From: Glycomyces sp040645615 | Lineage (GTDB): Bacteria > Actinomycetota > Actinomycetes > Mycobacteriales > Micromonosporaceae | Direction: 5' to 3' | Assembly: GCF_040645615.1 (NCBI RefSeq) | Contig: NZ_JBEYYO010000004.1 | Location: 239,106-303,105 of the forward strand | DNA: 64,000 nt | In this document: positions 40,165-48,552 of the stretch, piece by piece | Layout: every line of letters starts with the position of its first letter | How positions within the stretch are numbered: position 1 is the stretch's first letter | Position numbers and translations under genes: made by a program | Notes under the pieces: generated by a model | Told to the model about the DNA's origin: nothing | Seen by the model: only the letters and a program-made list of their open reading frames with translations | The model's database searches: none

Positions 40165-40203
40165 GAGGCCCGGTCCCGCTTCTGCGGGCCGGGCCTCGTT
40201 TTC
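40165..40203. terminator. terminator between the membrane gene and guaB3
   Basis: GAGGCCCGG...CCGGGCCTC arms with an inner CCCGC/GCGGG pair around TTCT, then GTTTTC. Convergent genes share it. Confidence 0.8.
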
Positions 40204-40209
40204 GGCTTC

Positions 40210-41331
40210 TTATGCGGTGACCAGGCTGGCCTTCTGGAATTCCTTGACCGTGGTGTAGCCGGTCTTGGCCATGGCTCGGCGCAGGCCTCCGAAGAGGTTT
40301 TGGGAGCCGTCCGAGGAGTTGCTGGGGCCGTAGAGGAGGGCTTCGAGGTCGGGGACCTCGACGTCGCCGGCGTCGCCGGGGCGGAAACGCCCGCGAGGGA
40401 GCTTCGGGTGGGAGGCCGCGGAGTGCCACCACGCGCCCGCGGCCGGGGACTCGTCGGCGTCGGCGAGGATCGAGCCGAGCATGACCGCGTCGGCGCCGCA
40501 GGCGATGGCCTTGGCGATCGCGCCGGAGTTGGTCATCTCGCCGTCGGCGATGAGGTGGACGTAGCGCCCGCCGGTCTCGTCGAGGTAGTCGCGGCGCGCG
40601 GCCGCGGCCTCCACGACCGCCGAGGCCATCGGCACGTCGATGCCCAGGACCGTGTCCGTAGTCGACCAGTCGTCCGAGCCGACCCCGACGATGACGCCCG
40701 CCGCGCCGGTGCGCATCAGGTGCATCGCGGTCTTGTAGTTCGTGGCCCCGCCGACGACGACCGGCACGTCCAGGTCGGCGATGAACTGCTTCAGGTTGAG
40801 CACGTCGCCGCCCGACGACACGTGCTCAGCGGAGACGATCGTGCCCTGGATGACCAGCAGGTCCACCCCGGCCTCGACCGCGAGCGGCGCGAGCTCGGCG
40901 GTGTGCTGCGGGCTGAACCGGATCGCGGTGGTGATCCCGCCGGCGCGCAGTTCGGCGATCCGCTCGGCGATGAGCTCGGGCTTGACCGGCTCGGCGTAGA
41001 TCTCCTGGAGCCGCTCGATCGCGGTCTCCGCCGGGGTCTCGCCGAGTTCCTTGAGCAGGGAGGTCGGGTCGACGTAGCGACACCACAGCCCTTCGCCGTT
41101 GAGGACCCCCAGGCCCCCGAGGCGGCCCATCTCGATCACCGAGGCCGGGCTCATCGTCGCGTCCGACGGGTGCGCCACGGCCGGGATCTCGAACCGGTAG
41201 GCGTCGAGCTGCCATTCGGTGGAGACGTCGTCGATGTCCCGAGTCCGTCTGGTCGGCACGAGCGCCACTTCGGACAGACGCCAGCCGCGCGCCACGATCT
41301 TGCCGGGGCCGATCTCGACCAATTCCCGCAC
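40210..41331 (-). CDS. guaB3: GuaB3: IMP dehydrogenase-family protein without the active-site Cys
   Basis: 373 residues from GTG 41331, chosen for GAGGAGA just upstream. A TIM barrel of the IMPDH/GMPR family with Gly-rich VVVGGATNYKT and GADAVMLGSILA, no CBS domains. Where IMPDH has GPGAICTTR, this protein has GSDDWSTTD, so the catalytic Cys is gone. The actinobacterial guaB3-guaB pair is conserved; the reaction of GuaB3 here cannot be assumed to be IMP oxidation. Confidence 0.85.
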   Translation of the reverse strand: MRELVEIGPGKIVARGWRLSEVALVPTRRTRDIDDVSTEWQLDAYRFEIPAVAHPSDATMSPASVIEMGRLGGLGVLNGEGLWCRYVDPTSLLKELGETPAETAIERLQEIYAEPVKPELIAERIAELRAGGITTAIRFSPQHTAELAPLAVEAGVDLLVIQGTIVSAEHVSSGGDVLNLKQFIADLDVPVVVGGATNYKTAMHLMRTGAAGVIVGVGSDDWSTTDTVLGIDVPMASAVVEAAAARRDYLDETGGRYVHLIADGEMTNSGAIAKAIACGADAVMLGSILADADESPAAGAWWHSAASHPKLPRGRFRPGDAGDVEVPDLEALLYGPSNSSDGSQNLFGGLRRAMAKTGYTTVKEFQKASLVTA

Positions 41332-41384
41332 AGTCTCTCCTCGCAAAGTCACGGCAAGCGTCGCCGTGGGTCTCCCGGTCCCGA

Positions 41385-42953
41385 CTACCGCGTGTGGTAG
41401 TTGGGCGCTTCCACGGTCATCTGGATGTCGTGCGGGTGGCTCTCCTTGAGTCCCGCGGCGGTGATCCGCACCAGACGCCCGCGTTCGTGCATCCCCTCGA
41501 TGGTACCGGCCCCGGTGTAGCCCATGGCACTGCGCAAGCCGCCGACGAGCTGGTAGACCACCTGTGCGAGGGTCCCGCGGTAGGGCACCTGACCCTCGAC
41601 GCCCTCGGGCACGAGCTTGTCGTTGGACTCCACGCCGCCTTGGAAGTACCGGTCCTTGGAGTACGAGCGGGCCTCGCCCCGCGACTGCATCGCGCCGAGC
41701 GAACCCATACCCCGGTACTGCTTGAACTGCTTGCCGTTCATGTAGATCAGCTCGCCGGGGCTCTCGGCGCAGCCGGCGAACAGCTGGCCCATCATCACCG
41801 AGGACGCGCCGGCCACGATGGCCTTGGCGATGTCGCCGGAGTACTGGATGCCGCCGTCGGCGATGACCGGGACGCCCCGCTCGCGGGCGGCGCGCACGGT
41901 GTCCATGATCGCCGAGACCTGCGGAGCGCCCACGCCCGCGACCACACGGGTGGTGCAGATGGCGCCGGGGCCGACCCCGACCTTGACGGCGTCCACGCCC
42001 GCGTCGATCATCGCGTTCGCGGCCTCGGCGGTGACGATGTTGCCGCCGATGATGTCGACCTTGTCGCCGAAGTCCTTGGCGACGCGGGCGATCATGTCGA
42101 GCACGCCGCGCGAGTGGCCGTGGGCCGAGTCGACCGACAGGACGTCAATCCCGGCCTCCACGAGCTGCCCGGCCCGCGTGTACTGCTCCTCGCCGACGCC
42201 GATCGCGCCGCCGACGCGCAGGCGCCCGACGTCGTCCTTCGAAGCGTTGGGGAACTCCTCGCGCTTGGAGAAGTCCTTGACGGTGATCAGGCCCCTCAGG
42301 TGGCCTTCGTCGTCGACGATCGGGAGCTTCTCGATCTTGTTGCGCTTGAGCAGCTCCAGGGCCTCCTCGCTGGAGACGCCCTCGGGGGCGGTCACGAGGT
42401 TCCTGGAGGTCATGACCGAGGCCACGGTCACCGACATGTCGCTCTCGAAGCGCATGTCGCGGTTGGTGACGATGCCGATGAGCTTCCCGGCCTCGTCGGT
42501 GACCGGCAGCCCGGAGATGCGGTACTTGCCGCAAAGCTTGTCGACCTGTTCGAGGGTGTCCTCGGGCGAGCACGTGACCGGGTCGGCGACCATGCCCGAC
42601 TCGGAGCGCTTGACGAGGTCGACCTGCTGGGCCTGCTCCTCGGCGGACATGTTGCGGTGGAGGATCCCCAGACCGCCGAGGCGGGCCATGGCGATGGCCA
42701 TGCGGGCCTCGGTGACGGTGTCCATCGCGGCCGTCAGCAGCGGCACCGAGATGCGGATGTTGCGGGTGAGCTGGGAGGAGGTGTCGACCTCGGACGGGAT
42801 CACGTCGGATTCGCCGGGCAGGAGCAGCACGTCGTCGAAGGTCAGACCGAGTGGAATCGCACCGGCCGAACCCATGGGCACCGTGGTGCCGCCGACCCGC
42901 TCACCGGTAGCACCCTCGTGCCCCTGATTTCCGAAATCCCCTGAGAACGCCAT
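41385..42953 (-). CDS. guaB: IMP dehydrogenase
   Basis: 522 residues from ATG 42953. Converts IMP to XMP, the committed step to GMP. Two CBS domains (about 120-230) interrupt the barrel; catalytic loop GVGPGAICTTRVVAG has the Cys, and YRGMGSLGAM and the flap (YFQGGVESNDKLVPEGVEG) are intact. A 15-residue N-terminal extension precedes the fold. It is followed by guaB3 after 53 bp. Confidence 0.95.
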   Translation of the reverse strand: MAFSGDFGNQGHEGATGERVGGTTVPMGSAGAIPLGLTFDDVLLLPGESDVIPSEVDTSSQLTRNIRISVPLLTAAMDTVTEARMAIAMARLGGLGILHRNMSAEEQAQQVDLVKRSESGMVADPVTCSPEDTLEQVDKLCGKYRISGLPVTDEAGKLIGIVTNRDMRFESDMSVTVASVMTSRNLVTAPEGVSSEEALELLKRNKIEKLPIVDDEGHLRGLITVKDFSKREEFPNASKDDVGRLRVGGAIGVGEEQYTRAGQLVEAGIDVLSVDSAHGHSRGVLDMIARVAKDFGDKVDIIGGNIVTAEAANAMIDAGVDAVKVGVGPGAICTTRVVAGVGAPQVSAIMDTVRAARERGVPVIADGGIQYSGDIAKAIVAGASSVMMGQLFAGCAESPGELIYMNGKQFKQYRGMGSLGAMQSRGEARSYSKDRYFQGGVESNDKLVPEGVEGQVPYRGTLAQVVYQLVGGLRSAMGYTGAGTIEGMHERGRLVRITAAGLKESHPHDIQMTVEAPNYHTR

Positions 42954-43099
42954 GTCCCAATGGTAGTGCCGCAACCCGCGCAGCTCCGAGGTGCACACGT
43001 CCCTCTGCGGTGTGATTCACGGCAGAACCCGAGGTCGGGTCATGGGACGTGCCCGGCCCCGCGCCGCGCGGCCGGGCACGAAGGCTCGTACGCGGTGCC

Positions 43100-43267
43100 C
43101 TATTCGAGCAGGTCGCCGGCCGCTTCGGAGACGGTGTCCCAGGCCTCGACGGCCCCGTCGCTGACGTCCTCCCACACCTCACCGGCGTCGATGTCGCCGA
43201 TCGCGTCACCGACGCTGTCGACCACGTCGTCGAAGATCTCTTCGGCGCCTTCGATGAAGTCGTCCAT
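43100..43267 (-). CDS. small acidic amphipathic protein, 55 aa
   Basis: ATG 43267 with TTGAGGAGACGG upstream, an excellent ribosome-binding site. Very acidic, mostly helix with regular Val/Ile spacing (EEIFDDVVDSVGDAIGDI) and no Lys or Arg. It lies upstream of guaB in the same direction. Function unknown. Confidence 0.6.
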   Translation of the reverse strand: MDDFIEGAEEIFDDVVDSVGDAIGDIDAGEVWEDVSDGAVEAWDTVSEAAGDLLE

Positions 43268-43457
43268 TGCCGTCTCCTCAACTCGTTCCATCGGCTCACA
43301 AGCGGCCGGTCGGCTTGCGGCCCATGTTAATGAGACGGGGCCACCGAACGCCAGACCCGCCCGCAGACTGGCACGCATCCGGGAGACGCGACCGGACCGG
43401 CCGGTCCCGCGCGCGAGAGACCTGGCGGTGTCGCCACCGGGCGTTAGGCTTGACCTT

Positions 43458-43826
43458 GTGTATGAGGAGCCTCGCGACCCGTTCGCCGACGATCCCGACC
43501 ACGCGGACGCGCTCGCCCCGTTCGAACCCGAGCTGGACGAGGACGACCGCGCCGACCTCCTCGAAGACCTCCACGAACTGGAGATGTTCGAGAAGGTCCT
43601 GCAACCGCAGGGTTTCCGAGGGGTCGTGGTCGACTGCGCCGACTGCAACGAGCCGCACTACTTCACCTGGGGCCTTTTGATGGCGAACCTCCGCGGCCTG
43701 CTCGAGGCCAACTGCGCCCAAGTCCACGAGCCCGCGTTCGACCCCGACCCCGCCCACTACGTGACCTGGGACTACGCCCGGGGATTCTCCGACTGCTGGC
43801 TCAAGCAGCACGGACAGGACGACTGA
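43458..43826 (+). CDS. DUF5319 family protein
   Basis: 122 residues from GTG 43458. Matches actinobacterial DUF5319 (Rv3412-like): EEPRDPFADDPD at the start, GVVVDCADCNEPHYFTW with a CxxC, and AFDPDPAHYVTWDYARGFSD. It lies beside guaB as in mycobacteria. Biochemical role unknown; the CxxC could bind zinc. Confidence 0.85.
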   Translation: MYEEPRDPFADDPDHADALAPFEPELDEDDRADLLEDLHELEMFEKVLQPQGFRGVVVDCADCNEPHYFTWGLLMANLRGLLEANCAQVHEPAFDPDPAHYVTWDYARGFSDCWLKQHGQDD

Positions 43827-43955
43827 GGCGGTGTTCGCGAGCGCGCGGCGGCCGCGACCTGAGTCGCCGCGAACGCGCGAGCACCCCGCACCGCCCCGGC
43901 CCCGCTCGGGGCCGGGCCCTTCCCGCCAGCCCACCCCTCCCGAAGGAGCCGGACC

Positions 43956-45113
43956 TTGACCGACCCGTTCATGCTCACCGTCGACGACGCCGGCGGCGAA
44001 GGGCCCCTCGCGGGCCTGCGCCTGGCCGTGAAGGACCTCTTCGACCTCGCCGGGACGCCCACGGGCGCGGGCAATCCGCGCTGGCCCGAGACGCACGAGG
44101 TGCCCGAAGCCGACGCCGAGGCCGTGGCGCTGCTGCGTGCCGCCGGAGCGCGCGTGGCCGGGAAGACCGTCACCGACGAGCTCGCGTGGAGCCTCAACGG
44201 TTCGAACGCGCACTACGGGACCCCGGAGAACCCGGCCGCGCCCGGGCACGTCCCCGGCGGCTCGTCCTCGGGTTCGGCCTCGGCGGTGGCGCTCGGCCTG
44301 GCGGACATCGGGCTCGGCACCGACACCGGCGGCTCGATCCGGGTCCCGGCCTCGTACTGCGGCCTGTTCGGGCTGCGCCCGACCCACGGCCGGGTGAGCC
44401 TGGCGGGCGCGGTCCCGCTCGCGCCGTCCTTCGACACGGCCGGGATCCTCGCCCGGGACGCGGCCACGCTGCGGTTGGCGATGGACGTGCTCCTCGGCGA
44501 ACCGCGCGAAGCGGCTCCGGTGACGAGAGTGCTGGTGCCGCAGGACATCTGGGGCGAGATCTCGCAGGACACGAAACGCGCGGTGATGCCCGCGGTCGAG
44601 GCGCTGGGCTTGGAGATCGACACCGCGCCGTTCTTCGGCGAGCGGCTGTCGGCCGAGGTCTCGTCGCTGGAGGCCGCGCGGGTCGCGTACGCGACGTTGC
44701 AGGCCTGGGAGTCGTGGCAGACGCACGGCGCGTGGATCGCCCAGGCGCAGCCCGAGTTCGGGCTCGGCGTGGCGGCCCGGTTCCAGAACGCCTCGAAGCT
44801 CACCGCGGCCGACACCGAAGCGCCCGCCCAGGTGCGCGCCAAGGTGGCCGTGCTGGTCCGCGAACGCGTCCCCGAGGGCACGGTGCTCGCGATGCCCGCC
44901 GCGCCCGGCCCCGCCCCCCGGGTCGGGGAGATCCCCGACCGCGAGGCCATCGTGCGCTTGACGTGCATCGCGGGTCTGTCCGGAGCCCCTGGCATGGCCG
45001 TACCCGCCGGCACGGCCGCGGACCTGCCGGTGGGCCTGCAACTGGTCGCCGCCCCGGGAGGCGACGAGACGCTGCTGGCTCTGGCCGATCACACCGGATC
45101 AGATATCCTATAG
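43956..45113 (+). CDS. amidase-signature family hydrolase
   Basis: 385 residues from TTG 43956 (GAAGGAG upstream). Ser-cisSer-Lys triad: Lys26 in AVKDLF, the cis-Ser in PGGSSSGSASA, the nucleophile in GTDTGGSIRVPAS. Shorter than typical 450-500-residue amidases, like the actinobacterial amidase group used on small amides. The last codons (SDIL-stop) lie inside a palindromic repeat at 45103, so the native C-terminus may have been replaced. Confidence 0.88.
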   Translation: MTDPFMLTVDDAGGEGPLAGLRLAVKDLFDLAGTPTGAGNPRWPETHEVPEADAEAVALLRAAGARVAGKTVTDELAWSLNGSNAHYGTPENPAAPGHVPGGSSSGSASAVALGLADIGLGTDTGGSIRVPASYCGLFGLRPTHGRVSLAGAVPLAPSFDTAGILARDAATLRLAMDVLLGEPREAAPVTRVLVPQDIWGEISQDTKRAVMPAVEALGLEIDTAPFFGERLSAEVSSLEAARVAYATLQAWESWQTHGAWIAQAQPEFGLGVAARFQNASKLTAADTEAPAQVRAKVAVLVRERVPEGTVLAMPAAPGPAPRVGEIPDREAIVRLTCIAGLSGAPGMAVPAGTAADLPVGLQLVAAPGGDETLLALADHTGSDIL

Positions 45114-45128
45114 GATATATGCTATACG
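45103..45128. repeat. 26-bp palindromic repeat, left copy
   Basis: ATATCCTATAGGATAT (45103-45118) is a perfect palindrome followed by ATGCTATACG. The same 26 bases with one change are at 45541. It includes the amidase stop codon. Confidence 0.85.
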
Positions 45129-45134
45129 ATTGAC

Positions 45135-45242
45135 GGCCTGAACTCGCGGCCTGAACTCGCGGCCTGAACTCGCGGCCTGAACTCGCGGCCTGAACTCGCG
45201 GCCTGAACTCGCGGCCTGAACTCGCGGCCTGAACTCGCGGCC
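45135..45242 (+). repeat. 13-bp tandem repeat, eight copies plus GGCC
   Basis: GGCCTGAACTCGC repeats without change from 45135 to 45238 and runs into the sequencing gap, so the true copy number is unknown. Confidence 0.95.
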
Positions 45243-45339
45243 NNNNNNNNNNNNNNNNNNNNNNNNNNNNNNNNNNNNNNNNNNNNNNNNNNNNNNNNNN
45301 NNNNNNNNNNNNNNNNNNNNNNNNNNNNNNNNNNNNNNN
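45243..45339. other. assembly gap, 97 N
   Basis: Undetermined bases between two different tandem-repeat arrays; the gap was probably caused by them. The real length may differ from 97. Confidence 0.98.
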
Positions 45340-45351
45340 GCCCGAAGTCAT

Positions 45352-45393
45352 GGCCGCAGGCCGCAGGCCGCAGGCCGCAGGCCGCAGGCCGCA
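45352..45393 (+). repeat. 7-bp tandem repeat, six copies
   Basis: GGCCGCA repeats six times directly after the gap region. From 45,114 to 45,715 I see no gene. Confidence 0.9.
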
Positions 45394-45540
45394 GCGACGA
45401 TCGTCGCCGGTCGCGCCTGACCGACGTGGATCGCTTTGCGGTGCAATGTGTCTTGGCCCGGTTTGAGTCCGGTGCCCCGACCCGCCTGATGCGGGCCTTG
45501 CGGGCACCCTCGGGCCGCTCGCCCGGAAACCATGAATCGT

Positions 45541-45566
45541 ATATCCTATAGGATATATCCTATACG
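45541..45566. repeat. 26-bp palindromic repeat, right copy
   Basis: ATATCCTATAGGATAT and CCTATACG; here the overlapping ATAGGATATATCCTAT is a second perfect palindrome. It lies 438 bp from the left copy in the same orientation. Confidence 0.85.
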
Positions 45567-45715
45567 GATCGTGGTCCCGTGCGCGGCGCTGGTGGATCAG
45601 CGCGTGGTCTCGGGCCGGTCGCTCGCGGGGGCCTGCCAGCTCCCCGCATTCGTCGTGCCCGGTGTCGTCGCGGACCGGATTGGCCGCCAGGCCGAACGGT
45701 CCTGAGTGGAGGGCG

Positions 45716-46336
45716 CTAGCAGACCAGTCCCGAGCGGAAGGCCTCGGCCACCGCGTGGGCCCGGTCGCGCGCGCCGAGTTTGCGGAACATGCGCCGTGCG
45801 TGGGTCTTGACCGTGTCCTCGGAGACGAACAGGTCGCGCCCGATCTCGGCGTTCGACTTGCCTTCGCTCATGCCCCGCAGGACCTGGAGCTCCCTCTCGG
45901 TGAGCTTCATGCCCTGGAGCGTGGAGCGCTGCCGCGGCACGGTCTCGGTGACCCGCTGGAGGCTCGGCGAGGCGAACATGATCGCCTGCGCCAGCGCGAC
46001 CAGCAGGTCGTCGGAATTGTTGGACGGGGACCTGATGACCCCTCGGGCGCCCGCGGCGACCACCATGGCCGCCGTGCGCGGATCGGCCGCTCCGGACAGG
46101 AGGACTCCGGTCCGGGGCGAGCGGGCGCGGACGGTCTTGACGAACTTGACCGGGTCGGGCGCGGCCAGGGCCACGTCGACCAGCACCACGTCCACTTGGC
46201 GGCGGCCGAGTTCGAGGAAGAGCTCCGGGGAGCCTTCGACCGACTTGACCGCCTGCGCCAGGCCCATGCGGGTCGCGCAGGCCGAGATCTTCTGTCCGGC
46301 TTGAGGAGTCTTAACACAGACCAGTACGGTTCTCAC
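45716..46336 (-). CDS. BldM-like NarL/LuxR-family response regulator with atypical receiver
   Basis: 206 residues from GTG 46336. The LuxR helix-turn-helix (about 142-200; LTERELQVLRGMSEGKSNAE, then EDTVKTHARR) closely resembles BldM. The receiver keeps the Asp after VVLV, but the N-terminal acidic pair is replaced (VCVKTP), so Asp/Mg-dependent phosphorylation is unlikely. Location between guaB and groEL, where bldM lies in streptomycetes, supports orthology to this developmental regulator; the diverged receiver leaves doubt. Confidence 0.75.
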   Translation of the reverse strand: MRTVLVCVKTPQAGQKISACATRMGLAQAVKSVEGSPELFLELGRRQVDVVLVDVALAAPDPVKFVKTVRARSPRTGVLLSGAADPRTAAMVVAAGARGVIRSPSNNSDDLLVALAQAIMFASPSLQRVTETVPRQRSTLQGMKLTERELQVLRGMSEGKSNAEIGRDLFVSEDTVKTHARRMFRKLGARDRAHAVAEAFRSGLVC

Positions 46337-46518
46337 TTTTTTCTACCTTTCGCTGCGGTAGGCCGTGCGTGTCTCTCTATCCAGCACGCAGCAGGTCCGC
46401 CGCCATGACGCGAGTTCGCGCGAATTTTTCGAGTGACTTTTCGACGTTTCCGGGATGAGGCGTGGACGCATGGTGTCGGGATCCGCTGACGCGGGAACCT
46501 CGATGGGAAACTGGGGGC

Positions 46519-48252
46519 ATGACACAGCGAAGAGGCGGACGACAGCACTGGGCCGAGTCTCGCGATTTTGATGACCATCGTTCACATCCACCTCGCCATG
46601 ACCTGTCTAACGAACTAACGGCCCTGGAAGGTACGAGTTACGGCCGATATAAATCCTTGCGTGGCAAATGGTGGACAGGCGCGGCGATTCTGGACATTTT
46701 GAAAGTCCAGTCCGATCCGTACGCTCCGCCGAGCCGCGTCGAGTTCCTCCTCGACGCCGACGCCGCCGACCTGGTGCCCGGGTGGCACGCCACCGCACCC
46801 AGGCGCAGGGCGCTCGCGGTGCTCCTGGCCAAACGCTTCAAACGCGCGTGCGCCACAAGGGACCTCCGCATCGACGCGGGCGGGCAGGAGATCCTGCGCC
46901 GCTCCTCGTGCGAGGTCGGCGAGGACGGTTCGGTGGTGTTCCGCCTCGGCGCGCAGTTCCCCGGGCACGGGCGCCGCATCGCCGGCCGCCAGGCCGCGCG
47001 GCTGCTGTGCGAGGTGCTGCCGGATGCGGCCGACGAGGCGCTCTCGGTGGGCGAAGCGGAGGCCGAGCGCTGGACGAAGCACGCCGATGACGTTGCGGCC
47101 CTGCGGGAAGCGGTCATCGCGCGGGGACTCGTGGCGTTCGTGGCCGACGGGTCGATGCTCGCGCGGCGCTCGGGCGTGGACGACCGCCCGCTCGAATCGG
47201 GGGTCCCGTTCCAGAGCCCGGAGTCGATGGCCGTGGAGTTCACGCTCCCGCACGCGGGGCTCGTGCGCGGCATGGGGATCGAGCCGGGCGTCACGCTCAT
47301 CGTCGGCGGCGGCTTCCACGGCAAGTCGACCCTGTTGCGGGCCTTGGAGGCCGGGGTCTGGGACCACCTGCCCGGAGACGGGCGCGAGTTCGTGGTCGCC
47401 GACCAGTCGGCGGTGAAGATCCGGGCCGAGGACGGCCGGGCGGTGACCGGCGTGGACGTCCACGCGTTCGTCGACCACCTGCCCTCGGGCGACGACACGC
47501 GGGCGTTCACCACCGAGAACGCCTCGGGCTCGACCTCGCAGGCCGCGGCCGTGGTCGAGGCGCTCGAAGCGGGCGCGCGGGCGCTGCTCATCGACGAGGA
47601 CACGGCCGCGACGAACCTCATGATCCGCGACGCGCGGATGCAGGAGCTCGTGGCCAAGGACCGCGAGCCGCTCACGCCGCTGGTCGACGTGGTGCGGTCG
47701 ATGGCCGACGACCACGCCGTGTCCGTGATCTTGGTGATGGGCGGCTCGGGCGACTACATGGACGTCGCCGATCGGGTGATCCTCATGGACGCGTACCGGC
47801 CCGAGGACGTCACCGAGCGGGCCAGGGCCCTGGCCGCCAAGCCCACCGGGCGCAAGGTCGAGGCCGAGGGCTTCCGCATGCCCGGCTCGCGGGTGATCGA
47901 GCCGCGCTCGGTGTCCTCGGAGTCGCGCGGGAAGCAGAAGATCCGCGCCGACGGCACCGACGGACTGCGCTTCGGTGAATCCGAAGTGGACGTTCGATCG
48001 GTGGAGCAGATCACCGACCACTCCATGACCACCGGGATCGGACTCGCGATCGAGGCGGCGGTGCGCCGCGGCTGGATCGACGGCAAGGCCACGGTGGCCG
48101 AGGCGCTCGACCGGATCGAGGCCGGACTGGAGGCCGACGGCGAGGCGGAGCTGTTGAGGATCCGGGACGTGGACTTCGCGCTGCCGCGGCGGTTCGAAGT
48201 GGCCGCCACGCTCAACCGGATGCGGGAGCTGCGGGTGCGGCGAGAGGAGTGA
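46519..48252 (+). CDS. ABC-class predicted ATPase
   Basis: 577 residues from ATG 46519. It matches the ABC_ATPase family: N-terminal YKSLRGKW and DPYAPPSRVEF, Walker A VGGGFHGKSTLL (about 272-283), signature-like SGSTSQAAAVVEALE and Walker B ALLIDEDTAATNLM, then VMGGSGDYMDVADRVILMD. Soluble, no transporter partner nearby. The family's substrate is not established. Confidence 0.85.
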   Translation: MTQRRGGRQHWAESRDFDDHRSHPPRHDLSNELTALEGTSYGRYKSLRGKWWTGAAILDILKVQSDPYAPPSRVEFLLDADAADLVPGWHATAPRRRALAVLLAKRFKRACATRDLRIDAGGQEILRRSSCEVGEDGSVVFRLGAQFPGHGRRIAGRQAARLLCEVLPDAADEALSVGEAEAERWTKHADDVAALREAVIARGLVAFVADGSMLARRSGVDDRPLESGVPFQSPESMAVEFTLPHAGLVRGMGIEPGVTLIVGGGFHGKSTLLRALEAGVWDHLPGDGREFVVADQSAVKIRAEDGRAVTGVDVHAFVDHLPSGDDTRAFTTENASGSTSQAAAVVEALEAGARALLIDEDTAATNLMIRDARMQELVAKDREPLTPLVDVVRSMADDHAVSVILVMGGSGDYMDVADRVILMDAYRPEDVTERARALAAKPTGRKVEAEGFRMPGSRVIEPRSVSSESRGKQKIRADGTDGLRFGESEVDVRSVEQITDHSMTTGIGLAIEAAVRRGWIDGKATVAEALDRIEAGLEADGEAELLRIRDVDFALPRRFEVAATLNRMRELRVRREE

Positions 48253-48301
48253 ACTTGCGGCACAGGCGCTCTCGAAGACGCCCGGCGCAAATCAGGCATA
48301 A

Positions 48302-48345
48302 AAGTGCCTTCGCGGCTCCGATCCCCAAAGGCCGCGAAGGCACTT
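48302..48345. terminator. hairpin after the ABC-class ATPase gene
   Basis: 15-bp arms AAGTGCCTTCGCGGC and complement with a 14-base loop. Serves rightward transcription. Confidence 0.75.
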
Positions 48346-48483
48346 GAACTCTATCGGTTTCCCGACAGAAGCGCGACGAACTGTCGGGATGTTGACACTT
48401 CGGATTCCGTACAACCGTTTGACCTGCGCCGAAACGACTTCGGGCGCTGCCGGATCGGCCACAGTAAGGGCCGAAGCCACAAC

Positions 48484-48519
48484 GAACAGGGCCGCCGACG
48501 AATGTCGGCGGCCCTGTTC
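48484..48519. terminator. groEL terminator
   Basis: 16-bp perfect arms GAACAGGGCCGCCGAC and complement around GAAT, 33 bases past the groEL stop. The T-run is absent on the minus side. Confidence 0.75.
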
Positions 48520-48552
48520 GGCCTCGGGCCGGGAAACCCGGCTCAGACTTCG

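Noticed and set aside
45135..45393. Possible CRISPR array
   Set aside because: Units of 13 and 7 bp follow each other without spacers, and no cas genes are near. They are simple tandem repeats.
48292..48480. 62-codon minus-strand frame between the ABC-class ATPase and groEL
   Set aside because: Its 3' third is the antisense of a terminator hairpin and it has no ribosome-binding site.
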